Source: Deltaproteobacteria bacterium UBA796 (GTDB lineage: Bacteria > Myxococcota_A > UBA796). Taken from it: a stretch of 7,545 nucleotides of DNA. Each line of letters begins with the position of its first letter. Positions within the stretch are counted from its first letter, which is position 1. Under the pieces are notes generated by a model. That model was not told where the DNA came from and did no database searches. It saw only the letters and a program-made list of their open reading frames with translations. The stretch covers positions 1 to 7,545 of the forward strand of contig DBIS01000210.1 of NCBI GenBank assembly GCA_002296975.1. The letters run 5' to 3'. A program made the position numbers and the translations under genes. Positions 1 to 6,152 of the stretch are shown piece after piece.

Positions 1-30
1 GCCGACGCCGACGCTGACGCTGATGCTGAT
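1..30 (+). repeat. Hexanucleotide tandem repeat coding for (Ala-Asp)n
   Basis: Five tandem copies of GCYGAY, degenerate at third positions (C or T), encode Ala-Asp pairs. The array reaches the left edge, so its full length is unknown. Such a repeat can change copy number by slippage and alter linker length without shifting the reading frame. Confidence 0.8.
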
Positions 31-507
31 GCCGTCCCCGGCCCTGGCGATGAATGCTTCGACAGCTTTGGCGATGTGGGTGTTTTGGACTGCTCACTCG
101 ATTGTTTCAGCTGGCCCGACTGGCTGGGTGATGGCATGTGCGACTCACGCTTCGACTGCCCAGAAACAGCCTATGACCTCGGTGATTGCCCTCCTGGCCC
201 TGGCGCTGTTTGTTTCACAGATGGCGGTGCCGACGGCATCACGGCATGTGACGGGAGCACCTGTGTCATCGACACCACCGGGGATGGGGCCTGTGACGAT
301 GCATTGCACTGCAGCGAGCTAGACGTAGATGGTGGAGACTGCCCGGCAGTCGTCATCGGTGATGCTTGCTGGAGCGACTACGATGAGGCCAGTTTTTACG
401 ACTGCTCCATGGAGTGCACGCCATGGCCTGAAGCTCTCGGCGATGGATTTTGTGACTGGAGCCTCGACTGCGAGGAGACCAGTTTAGATCTTGGCGATTG
501 CGAATAA
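1..507 (+). CDS. Secreted Cys-rich protein with three LNR-like repeats (5'-truncated)
   Basis: The frame is open from base 1 and stops at TAA 505-507, so the N-terminus (start and any signal peptide) lies outside the window; 168 residues are visible. It begins with an alternating Ala-Asp run (residues 1-11), probably a flexible linker. Three repeats follow, each with six cysteines: Cys19-63, Cys71-114 and Cys123-167. Spacing is C-x11-C-x3-C-x11-C-x5-C-x9-C in repeats 1 and 3, and C-x11-C-x4-C-x9-C-x5-C-x9-C in repeat 2. Each contains GDGxCD and ends in a D-x-GDC motif. This resembles the Lin-12/Notch repeat, a small disulfide-bonded calcium-binding module, although the spacings are not canonical. 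The cysteine content implies oxidative folding outside the cytoplasm; calcium binding by the conserved acidic residues is inferred. No enzymatic motif is visible. Function is unknown; a cell-surface role is a guess. Confidence 0.85.
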   Translation, partial: ADADADADADAVPGPGDECFDSFGDVGVLDCSLDCFSWPDWLGDGMCDSRFDCPETAYDLGDCPPGPGAVCFTDGGADGITACDGSTCVIDTTGDGACDDALHCSELDVDGGDCPAVVIGDACWSDYDEASFYDCSMECTPWPEALGDGFCDWSLDCEETSLDLGDCE

Positions 508-512
508 TTAGG

Positions 513-525
513 CAGCTTTAAGCTG
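513..525 (+). terminator. Possible weak terminator hairpin
   Basis: CAGCTT and AAGCTG flank a single T, a perfect 13-base palindrome just after the stop of the Cys-rich gene; TATTTT follows. With a realistic loop the stem is only about four base pairs, so it would be weak, and the TSUP gene begins 16 bases later. It may be chance, or cause only partial termination. Confidence 0.2.
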
Positions 526-541
526 TATTTTGGGGAATATC

Positions 542-1444
542 ATGGTACTCACAGCAGTACTCTCAGTGTTGATAGGGGTCTCTTTGGGGCTCCTTGGCGG
601 CGGCGGATCTATTCTCGCTGTTCCGGTCTTGGTTTATGCTGCCGGCCTTGATGCCAAAGCGGCCATCGCAACCTCTCTTTTGGTCGTCGGCATCACAGCG
701 TTGGTGTCTTTGGTCGGTCACGCCAGAGATGGAAACGTTGAGTGGCGCACCGGCGCTCTGTTCTCTGCCACCGCTATGGCGGGTGCTTATGGTGGGGGGC
801 GATTGGCCTTATATTTTGATGGCACCACCCTTTTGCTGGCGTTCGCCGGCATGATGGTCATGACCGCTTTGGCAATGTTACGGCGTCCAAAAGGGCAGCC
901 CCTCGTACCTAAAGAGGGGATGGCTTCGCCTTGGCTCGTGATTGCCGAAGGTCTTGTGGTGGGTTTGGCCACCGGTTTGGTGGGAGCCGGCGGTGGGTTT
1001 TTGGTGGTGCCGGCCTTGGTTTTACTCGGTGGAATGGACATGAAGCGTGCGGTAGGCACCTCGTTGATGGTCATCGCCTTTAAGTCTTTTGCCGCTTTTG
1101 CTGGCCACGCTGCACATGTTCAAGTCGACTACAGCTTGGTGGTTATAGTGACGGTTTTCGCTGTGGTCGGCACCTTGATCGGCCGGCGAGTCGGTGGTGA
1201 CATCAAAGGTTCAACCCTTAAAATGGGCTTTGGTGCCTTTGTCTTGGTGATGGCTGGCTACGTGGTTTGGCGCGAGGCGGGCATGGTTTTGGGACTCGCC
1301 ACATCATTGCTCCCTGGGATGGTCGCTGTGGTGCAGTACCGAAGGTCGGCGCCATCGCCGGTTAGGGCTTTAAATGAAAACCATGATGATTCTCACGCTC
1401 CTGCTTCCTTTCTCCCTATCGACCAAGGCCGCGAAGTCGCCTGA
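542..1444 (+). CDS. TSUP (TauE/SafE) family membrane transporter
   Basis: A 300-residue, very hydrophobic protein with the two-fold internal repeat of the TSUP family (sulfite exporter TauE/SafE, PF01925). The first half has the Gly-rich motif GLLGGGGSILAVPVL at residues 16-30 and AIATSL at 41-46; the second has GLVGAGGGFLVVPALV at 145-160 and VGTSL at 171-175. A basic loop near residues 114-124 separates the halves. Family members move sulfur-containing anions or other small organic acids across the inner membrane; the substrate here cannot be read from sequence. ATG 542 is preferred over the in-frame TTG at 530 because GGGGA (532-536) is a well-spaced ribosome-binding site for it. The last 24 residues, polar with two His, lie beyond the membrane core and overlap the next gene. 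The ArsR-rhodanese gene nearby on the other strand makes a sulfur substrate plausible, but this is inference. Confidence 0.9.
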   Translation: MVLTAVLSVLIGVSLGLLGGGGSILAVPVLVYAAGLDAKAAIATSLLVVGITALVSLVGHARDGNVEWRTGALFSATAMAGAYGGGRLALYFDGTTLLLAFAGMMVMTALAMLRRPKGQPLVPKEGMASPWLVIAEGLVVGLATGLVGAGGGFLVVPALVLLGGMDMKRAVGTSLMVIAFKSFAAFAGHAAHVQVDYSLVVIVTVFAVVGTLIGRRVGGDIKGSTLKMGFGAFVLVMAGYVVWREAGMVLGLATSLLPGMVAVVQYRRSAPSPVRALNENHDDSHAPASFLPIDQGREVA

Positions 1445-2132
1445 GGCCCAAACAGTGGCCCCGGCCCCGGCAGTACAGGTCAATGGTGCGCTACGAGAAA
1501 TCATGCATATGGGTCGCACCGAGCGCACGGTCGATTTGGCTGGCTATATCGGTCGGAAGGGCGCGTATGGCCTCGGCGCACTCGAGGCACTCAGCGGTGA
1601 GGTCACCTTGTATGATGGTGAACTGTGGCTGGGTGAGCCTGATGGCAAGGGGGGCGCAGTCTCTGCCATAAAGAAGAGAACTACCGCCGGGGCCACCTTG
1701 ATGGTGAGCACCAAAGTGAGCGATTGGGCTGTACAAACCCTCGACAGTGCCGTGGGCTTCGCAGACCTCGACACCATGTTGAAGGCTGCCGCAATCGCTG
1801 CTGGGGTCGACCCAGGTGAGCCTTTCGCTTTCCGCATCGAAGGTGAGCCGACACGGCTGGATTGGCATGTGATCGATGGCACCAAGATCGGGCCCGAGGC
1901 CAAAGGGCATGCATCGCACATCAAAACCGCTGTGCGGGGTAGCCTGAACGGTGAAACTGTCAGCATCATCGGCTTTTATTCGCCCAAACACCATGCCGTC
2001 TTCACCCACCACGACACCAACAGCCACGCCCATGTGATCGCTGCGGGCAGCCAAGTCAGCGGTCATGTGGACCACATGGATTTGGCCAAGGGCATGCGGC
2101 TATTTTTGGCCACAAGCGTGCAGGGAAACTGA
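1374..2132 (+). CDS. Exported acetolactate decarboxylase-family protein
   Basis: A 252-residue protein that starts with a signal peptide (Lys2, hydrophobic core about residues 4-16, cleavage perhaps near Ala20), so it is predicted to be periplasmic or secreted. The rest resembles the alpha-acetolactate decarboxylase family (PF03306; AlsD/BudA converts acetolactate to acetoin and CO2). Visible features are GAYGLGALEALSGEV (63-77), DGELW (81-85), WHVIDG (164-169), IIGFYSP (198-204) and the zinc motif H218-x-H220-x10-H231, with the same spacing as the zinc histidines of the Brevibacillus enzyme. The catalytic arginine and the C-terminal glutamate ligand cannot be placed confidently, and the C-terminus looks short, so acetolactate may not be the substrate. 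ATG 1374 has AGGG (1364-1367) at 6 bases; a GTG at 1455 would lose the signal peptide. The start lies 71 bases inside the TSUP gene, so the two are probably co-transcribed. Confidence 0.8.
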   Translation: MKTMMILTLLLPFSLSTKAAKSPEAQTVAPAPAVQVNGALREIMHMGRTERTVDLAGYIGRKGAYGLGALEALSGEVTLYDGELWLGEPDGKGGAVSAIKKRTTAGATLMVSTKVSDWAVQTLDSAVGFADLDTMLKAAAIAAGVDPGEPFAFRIEGEPTRLDWHVIDGTKIGPEAKGHASHIKTAVRGSLNGETVSIIGFYSPKHHAVFTHHDTNSHAHVIAAGSQVSGHVDHMDLAKGMRLFLATSVQGN

Positions 2133-2136
2133 GGGT

Positions 2137-3363
2137 TCAGATCTTCTTCATTCGGAGGGCCACCACGGCCCCGGATACAAAGGTCAACAAGGCGATGACA
2201 GCCACAGAGGCTTGGGTGCCGAAGTGGTCTGAAATTGCGCCAGTGAGCAGCGCGCCCACCACATAGCCGAGGTCTCGCCACAGTCGGTAGATGCCCACAG
2301 CTGAGGCTCGCCAGGCCGGTGCAGCCTTGTCTGCAACAGCGGCGATAAGGGTCGGGTAAACCATGGCGGTGCCGATGCCCAACAACACTGCGGCGGCCGC
2401 AAAACCGCCAAAGTCTGAGGAAATTCCGATGATGCCAATGGCGATGGCTTGAACCCACATGCCGCTGACAATAAAGATTTTCCGACCATATTTATCGGAC
2501 CACGCCCCGGTGAAAAGTTGCGCCAAGCCCCAAACCGATGGGTATAAGGCGGCCACAAGGCCAATCTCGGTGGTGGATAATGAGGCGGCTGCAAAGATGA
2601 TGGGAAACAACCCCCAGGCCATGCCGTCGTTTAGGTTGTTCACCATGCCGGCTTGGCAGGCCGCGGAGAGGTCGGGGTCTTTGAGGCTGGTGGTGATGAA
2701 AACCTCAGCCATAGAGGGGGTTTCAGGCGCGATGGCCTCTTTTTTCTCTGTATTCTTCTGCTCGGCGAGGGCGAATTGTTTGGTCTCTTTGGCGCCCAAG
2801 ACGGAGAGGGCTGTACCCACGATGACAAAGGCCAAGCTCAAGATGAAGGGGGCTGGCCGCAAGCCGTAAACATCCGCCACATGGCTTGTGGCCAGCGCAG
2901 AAAGGCCCAAGGCCAAATACCCTGCACACTCATTGATTCCCATGGCCAGGCCGCGCCGCTTTGGGCCAGCCAAGTCGATTTTCATGATCACCGTGGTCGA
3001 CCAGGTGAGCCCTTGGCTGATGCCCAGGAGCGCATTGGCTACCATCATCCAGCCCCAGCTCGGCGCCCACATCAACAACAAAGGCACAGGCATGGCAATG
3101 GCCCAGCCGATCAGCAGCAAGGGTCGGCGCCCCATTTTGTCTGAGAGGGTGCCTGCGGCGTAGTTGGTCAAGGCTTTTGAGAGCCCAAAGACCGCGATGA
3201 ACATCAGAATGGCCTGGTTTGAGCTGAGCCCAAATTCGGATTCTGCCAAGGCTGGGATGATGCTGCGTTCGGTGCCGAGCATCGCGCCCACCATGGCGTT
3301 TATCACCACCAGCAACGAGAACTGAAAGATGTTTTCACGCAGGCCAGATTTGGGGCTACTCAT
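2137..3363 (-). CDS. Major facilitator superfamily transporter, ArsR-rhodanese-linked
   Basis: A 408-residue inner-membrane protein of typical MFS length with about 12 predicted transmembrane helices in two halves. Motif A is clear between TM2 and TM3 (GTLSDKMGRR, residues 71-80) and repeated in the second half (GAWSDKYGRK, 286-295). A charged cytoplasmic loop rich in Lys and Glu (about 191-226) separates the halves. A Trp-Arg/Arg-Asp segment (YRLWRDLGY, 359-367) lies in the second half. The gene follows the ArsR-rhodanese gene with an ATGA overlap (3360-3363), so the two are translationally coupled and presumably controlled by that regulator. The likely role is proton-driven efflux of whatever the regulator senses, or of a related compound; the substrate is unknown. 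It ends 4 bases from the stop of the convergent decarboxylase-like gene, with no room for a terminator between them. Confidence 0.92.
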   Translation of the reverse strand: MSSPKSGLRENIFQFSLLVVINAMVGAMLGTERSIIPALAESEFGLSSNQAILMFIAVFGLSKALTNYAAGTLSDKMGRRPLLLIGWAIAMPVPLLLMWAPSWGWMMVANALLGISQGLTWSTTVIMKIDLAGPKRRGLAMGINECAGYLALGLSALATSHVADVYGLRPAPFILSLAFVIVGTALSVLGAKETKQFALAEQKNTEKKEAIAPETPSMAEVFITTSLKDPDLSAACQAGMVNNLNDGMAWGLFPIIFAAASLSTTEIGLVAALYPSVWGLAQLFTGAWSDKYGRKIFIVSGMWVQAIAIGIIGISSDFGGFAAAAVLLGIGTAMVYPTLIAAVADKAAPAWRASAVGIYRLWRDLGYVVGALLTGAISDHFGTQASVAVIALLTFVSGAVVALRMKKI

Positions 3364-4007
3364 AGCATATCTCGATAGTCTAAAGGGTTGACATCGGCGC
3401 GACGTGCGTCAAATCCGAGGGTGCGAAGACGCGCGACCGCGGTGGCAGAGAAGGTGCAGAAAGGGCCCCGACAATAGGCGACGATACATTTGTCTTTGGG
3501 CAGATGTTGGATGTGCGCTTCGAGGGAATCCAGGGGTACAGAGAAAGCCGAATCGATGTGGCCTGCGTTGTATTCGTGGGCCGGGCGTACATCGATAAGG
3601 ACCGCTCCTTCATTTGTGATTTTCTCGAGCAGGGCTTGTTTATCCAGGGCCTCCATCGGATCGATGGCCCCCATATGTTCCTCGGTGAGGGCGTTGAGGG
3701 CTTGTGCGTGCTTTTTGGCGACCCCTTGTAAGGCGGTCACGAGTGCACCGACCTCTTGGGAGGCGATGGCGTAGATTTGATAGACTCCATCCCGTTCGGA
3801 TTTGACCAAGTGTGCCCCCTTGAGCACCCCTAAATGATGGGAGGTGTTGGCCATGGATTGATCGACGTTTCGCGCGATGTCTTCAACGGCGATGGGCGCT
3901 TGGGCGATCAATTCAAGGATCTCAAGGCGGGTGGAATTGGAGAGGGCTTTCCCGGTTTGAGCCAACTCTGAGTAGGCAGCGGTTTTAAATGTTCGGTGGG
4001 GGTTCAT
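3360..4007 (-). CDS. ArsR-family HTH regulator fused to rhodanese domain
   Basis: A 215-residue two-domain protein. Residues about 10-100 form an ArsR-type winged helix-turn-helix (LSNSTRLEILELI at 22-34; recognition-helix region SMANTSHHLGVLK at 51-63). Residues about 120-212 form a single rhodanese domain (IDVRPAHEYNAGHI at 138-151; active-site loop CRGPFC at 179-184, catalytic Cys179). The HTH half contains no cysteine, so the ArsR/SmtB CxC metal site and the paired cysteines of persulfide sensors such as BigR/SqrR are absent. The only cysteines are Cys174, Cys179 and Cys184. It probably represses its own operon until the rhodanese cysteine is modified, perhaps persulfidated; this is inferred. 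ATG 4007 is chosen over the TTG at 4016 because the TTG start would place coding sequence inside the palindromic operator. No good Shine-Dalgarno sequence precedes it, so translation may be nearly leaderless. The MFS gene directly follows. Confidence 0.92.
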   Translation of the reverse strand: MNPHRTFKTAAYSELAQTGKALSNSTRLEILELIAQAPIAVEDIARNVDQSMANTSHHLGVLKGAHLVKSERDGVYQIYAIASQEVGALVTALQGVAKKHAQALNALTEEHMGAIDPMEALDKQALLEKITNEGAVLIDVRPAHEYNAGHIDSAFSVPLDSLEAHIQHLPKDKCIVAYCRGPFCTFSATAVARLRTLGFDARRADVNPLDYRDML

Positions 4008-4008
4008 C

Positions 4009-4032
4009 TTATTCAAGTAACTACTTGAATAA
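4009..4032. promoter_or_regulatory. 24-bp perfect palindrome, probable ArsR-type operator
   Basis: Two 11-base arms (TTATTCAAGTA and its exact reverse complement) flank a 2-base AC centre. ArsR-family dimers commonly bind A/T-rich dyads of this kind. It begins one base upstream of the regulator's ATG (which reads leftward from 4007) and sits 69 bases upstream of asd (rightward). Repressor bound here would block the regulator-MFS promoter and might also affect asd. I could not place convincing -35/-10 boxes for either gene. On the - strand TTGCTT (complement of 4042-4047) is a possible -35, which would put the -10 inside the palindrome. Confidence 0.85.
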
Positions 4033-4088
4033 CAAACGTCGAAGCAATTTCTGCGGTAGATGGAAAGTCTCGTTAGAACAGTTCATCT

Positions 4089-4096
4089 GGAGGAGG
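4089..4096 (+). promoter_or_regulatory. Strong ribosome-binding site that fixes the asd start
   Basis: GGAGGAGG lies 5 bases before ATG 4102. It decides the start in favour of 4102, where the protein begins MRVGFIGWRG exactly as the family does, over the upstream in-frame TTG at 4060. Confidence 0.85.
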
Positions 4097-4101
4097 CCCT
4101 T

Positions 4102-5202
4102 ATGCGCGTTGGATTTATCGGTTGGCGGGGGATGGTTGGCTCTGTTCTGCTTGACCGCATGCGTACCCAAGGTGATTTCGATGGCTTGGATGCCAGCTTT
4201 TTTTCCACATCATCTGCTGGTTCAGTTGGACCGGATGTGGGCGAAGGAAGTGCAGCATTATTAGATGCTTACGACCTTGGCGCGCTCGGTCAACAAGCGG
4301 TCTTGCTAAGTTGCCAAGGGGGTGAGTACACCCAGTTGATTGTGCCGCGCTTGCGGGCTGCCGGTTGGGCTGGGGTGTGGATAGATGCCGCCAGCACCCT
4401 GCGCATGGACCCAAACAGCACGTTGGTGCTCGACCCGATCAATTGCGGAGATGTGAAGGCGGCCATCATGGACGGGTGCAAGACCTTTGTGGGCGCCAAC
4501 TGCACCGTGTCATTGCTGTTGATGGGCTTGGCGGGTTTGCTGCGCGAGGGCCAAGTGGAGTGGATTTCGACCATGTCCTACCAAGCGGCATCGGGAGCAG
4601 GTGCAGCACATATGGCAGAGCTCGTGGCCCAAATGGCTCATATCGGTTCAGCATCGTCTTCGATGCCCCCAGGCGTGTCGGCTTTGGCCCTCGAAAAGGC
4701 GGTGGCAAGCGCCCTAAAATCCAAGGCTTTTCCTGATGCTCACTTTGGTGCCCCTTTGGCTGCGAGTGCCCTCCCATGGATCGACAGCTTGGTCGAAGGC
4801 GGGCAAACCCGCGAAGAGCAAAAGTCGATGGTAGAGGCCAATAAGATTTTGGGTTTGTCGGCCAACCCTTTGCCCATCGACGGGATCTGTGTGCGAATAG
4901 GCGCCATGCGCAGCCATGCTCAAGCCCTCACCATCAAGCTCAAGGCCGATGTTCCGATTTCAGAGATTGAGCAGATGATTGCTGAAGCACATGACTGGAG
5001 TGGCTGTGTGCCCAACACAAAGGCTGACACCCTGGCCAGGCTGACCCCTGCTGCGGTATCCGGGAGCCTCAAAGTGCCCGTTGGAAGATTGAGAAAAATG
5101 AAGCTGGGGCCACGTTATCTTGCGGCATTCACCGTCGGTGATCAGCTGTTGTGGGGAGCCGCCGAGCCTTTGCGGCGAATGCTTGGTTTGCTGCGGGATT
5201 AG
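4102..5202 (+). CDS. asd: Aspartate-semialdehyde dehydrogenase (E. coli type)
   Basis: A 366-residue protein, essentially the length of E. coli Asd, and alignable along its whole length. It catalyses NADPH-dependent reductive dephosphorylation of L-aspartyl-4-phosphate to aspartate semialdehyde, the branch point to lysine/diaminopimelate, threonine and methionine, in the cytoplasm. Visible features are the nucleotide-binding start GFIGWRGMVGS (4-14), FFSTS (33-37), CQGG (71-74), WIDAAS (93-98), and GANCTVSL with catalytic Cys134. YQAASGAGA (160-168) includes Gln161, and VRIGAMRSHAQ (264-274) holds substrate Arg265 and acid/base His272. The C-terminal signature PVGRLRKMKLGP and FTVGDQLLWGAAEPLRRML is intact. 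No key residue is missing. It is divergent from the ArsR-rhodanese gene and is followed after 51 bases by the desaturase, probably on one transcript. Confidence 0.97.
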   Translation: MRVGFIGWRGMVGSVLLDRMRTQGDFDGLDASFFSTSSAGSVGPDVGEGSAALLDAYDLGALGQQAVLLSCQGGEYTQLIVPRLRAAGWAGVWIDAASTLRMDPNSTLVLDPINCGDVKAAIMDGCKTFVGANCTVSLLLMGLAGLLREGQVEWISTMSYQAASGAGAAHMAELVAQMAHIGSASSSMPPGVSALALEKAVASALKSKAFPDAHFGAPLAASALPWIDSLVEGGQTREEQKSMVEANKILGLSANPLPIDGICVRIGAMRSHAQALTIKLKADVPISEIEQMIAEAHDWSGCVPNTKADTLARLTPAAVSGSLKVPVGRLRKMKLGPRYLAAFTVGDQLLWGAAEPLRRMLGLLRD

Positions 5203-5237
5203 GCCAAACTCTGTAGTGCGGTTATGCCCGGATTCAA

Positions 5238-5251
5238 TTCATCTGGAGGGG
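5238..5251 (+). promoter_or_regulatory. Ribosome-binding site and shared leader before the desaturase
   Basis: GGAGGGG (5245-5251) precedes ATG 5254 and selects it over the in-frame ATG at 5224, which has no comparable site. The 12 bases TTCATCTGGAGG (5238-5249) are identical to 4082-4093 in front of asd. Confidence 0.75.
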
Positions 5252-5253
5252 CC

Positions 5254-6138
5254 ATGGCCACCGCAAGATTTGAGCGTGTCAAGACCCATAATATTCCCAT
5301 GGCCTTGTTTTGTTATTTCATCTTGATGTGGGTTCCCATCACGATTTCCGCTGGCTTGATGGCTTTGTGGAACACCCTGGGCAGCGCAGAGATCAATATC
5401 TTTGAGTGCGTGATCTTTATGTTGATCATGCGTCAGATCAACGTGTTCACCCTCTCCACCCTATTTCATCGGTCTTACTCCCACCGGCAGTTTCAGTACC
5501 ACCCCATCGTGGAACACCCCATGCGGGTGTGGAACTGGGTGTGGGCGGGCACCGGTGGTCGGGCTTGGGCGGTCTTACACCGTTGGCATCACGCAGCAGC
5601 AGACACCGACGACGACCCCCACAGCCCCACCAAGACAGGTGGTACGATTTGGAATATCACCGCCCAAACATTCAAGGCTTACCAAGAGTGTCTGCACAAC
5701 CCTGAAAAATACAGCAAGTTTGAATATAAGCTCCCAAACGATGCCTTCGAGCGCTTTATTCATTGGCTTCAAGGGCAAGGGCTATTGGGTCTGGTTGGCA
5801 TTCGTTTGCCCCTTATTTTCGCGATTATGACGCCTTTTATCGGCTGGCAGGCCGCGGTTTGTGCTTTGCCCGGCATCATGGCGAGCGTTTGGTTTTCAAC
5901 GGTCATCATCGTCAATGGGCTGTGCCACTTGGTCGGCTATCAAGTGATGGATTCGGGTGACACCTCCACAAACCTGTTCCCAATCGACTTTTTTGGTTGG
6001 GGAGAGGCGCTTCATCACAACCACCACCACAAGCAAGGTCGTGCCAACTACGCCATCACCAAGTTTGAATGGGATCCTGGATTTTGGACTTTGTGGTGTT
6101 TTTCTAAAGTTGGCTTGGTTCGCAACTTGAAGCCATAA
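5254..6138 (+). CDS. Membrane fatty-acid (acyl-CoA delta-9 type) desaturase
   Basis: A 294-residue integral-membrane di-iron desaturase. The three histidine boxes are all present: HRSYSH (72-77), HRWHH (109-113) and HHNHHH (254-259). The extra metal-ligand motif N221-GLC-H225 of the stearoyl-CoA desaturase class is present, as is a DTDDDPHS acidic segment after box two (117-124). Hydrophobic pairs near residues 14-70 and 178-228 fit four transmembrane helices, with the His boxes on the cytoplasmic face. It should insert a cis double bond in a saturated acyl chain, using O2 and an electron donor, to adjust membrane fluidity. Regiospecificity and whether the substrate is acyl-CoA or lipid-bound cannot be read. 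No reductase or ferredoxin gene is adjacent. It lies 51 bases after asd and 14 bases before the PhnA-domain gene, all in one direction. Confidence 0.92.
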   Translation: MATARFERVKTHNIPMALFCYFILMWVPITISAGLMALWNTLGSAEINIFECVIFMLIMRQINVFTLSTLFHRSYSHRQFQYHPIVEHPMRVWNWVWAGTGGRAWAVLHRWHHAAADTDDDPHSPTKTGGTIWNITAQTFKAYQECLHNPEKYSKFEYKLPNDAFERFIHWLQGQGLLGLVGIRLPLIFAIMTPFIGWQAAVCALPGIMASVWFSTVIIVNGLCHLVGYQVMDSGDTSTNLFPIDFFGWGEALHHNHHHKQGRANYAITKFEWDPGFWTLWCFSKVGLVRNLKP

Positions 6139-6152
6139 GGTTGGTGATCAGC

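Noticed and set aside
899..919. CCCCTC/GAGGGG hairpin in the TSUP gene
   Set aside because: It lies within the coding region of a cytoplasmic loop, has no following T-run and has no gene start nearby.
1491..2075. 194-codon open frame on the - strand inside the decarboxylase-like gene
   Set aside because: It is antisense to a gene with a signal peptide and family motifs, and its translation shows no recognisable motifs; it reflects the G+C-rich codon pattern.
2653..3144. 163-codon open frame on the + strand inside the MFS gene
   Set aside because: It is the complement of a clear MFS coding region; the product is Gly/Gln/His-rich low-complexity sequence with no family features.
3990..4016. 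Alternative TTG start at 4016 for the ArsR-rhodanese protein
   Set aside because: It would place the first codons inside the palindrome. ATG 4007 gives a normal family N-terminus.
4060..4101. Upstream TTG start extending Asd by 14 residues
   Set aside because: The family begins at the VGFIGWRG segment, and GGAGGAGG is placed for ATG 4102, inside the supposed extension.
3360..5202. An ArsJ/GAPDH-like arsenate system in which the MFS exports an arsenylated Asd product
   Set aside because: Asd is divergent rather than in the MFS operon, looks like the normal housekeeping enzyme in every key residue, and the regulator has no arsenic-type cysteine site.
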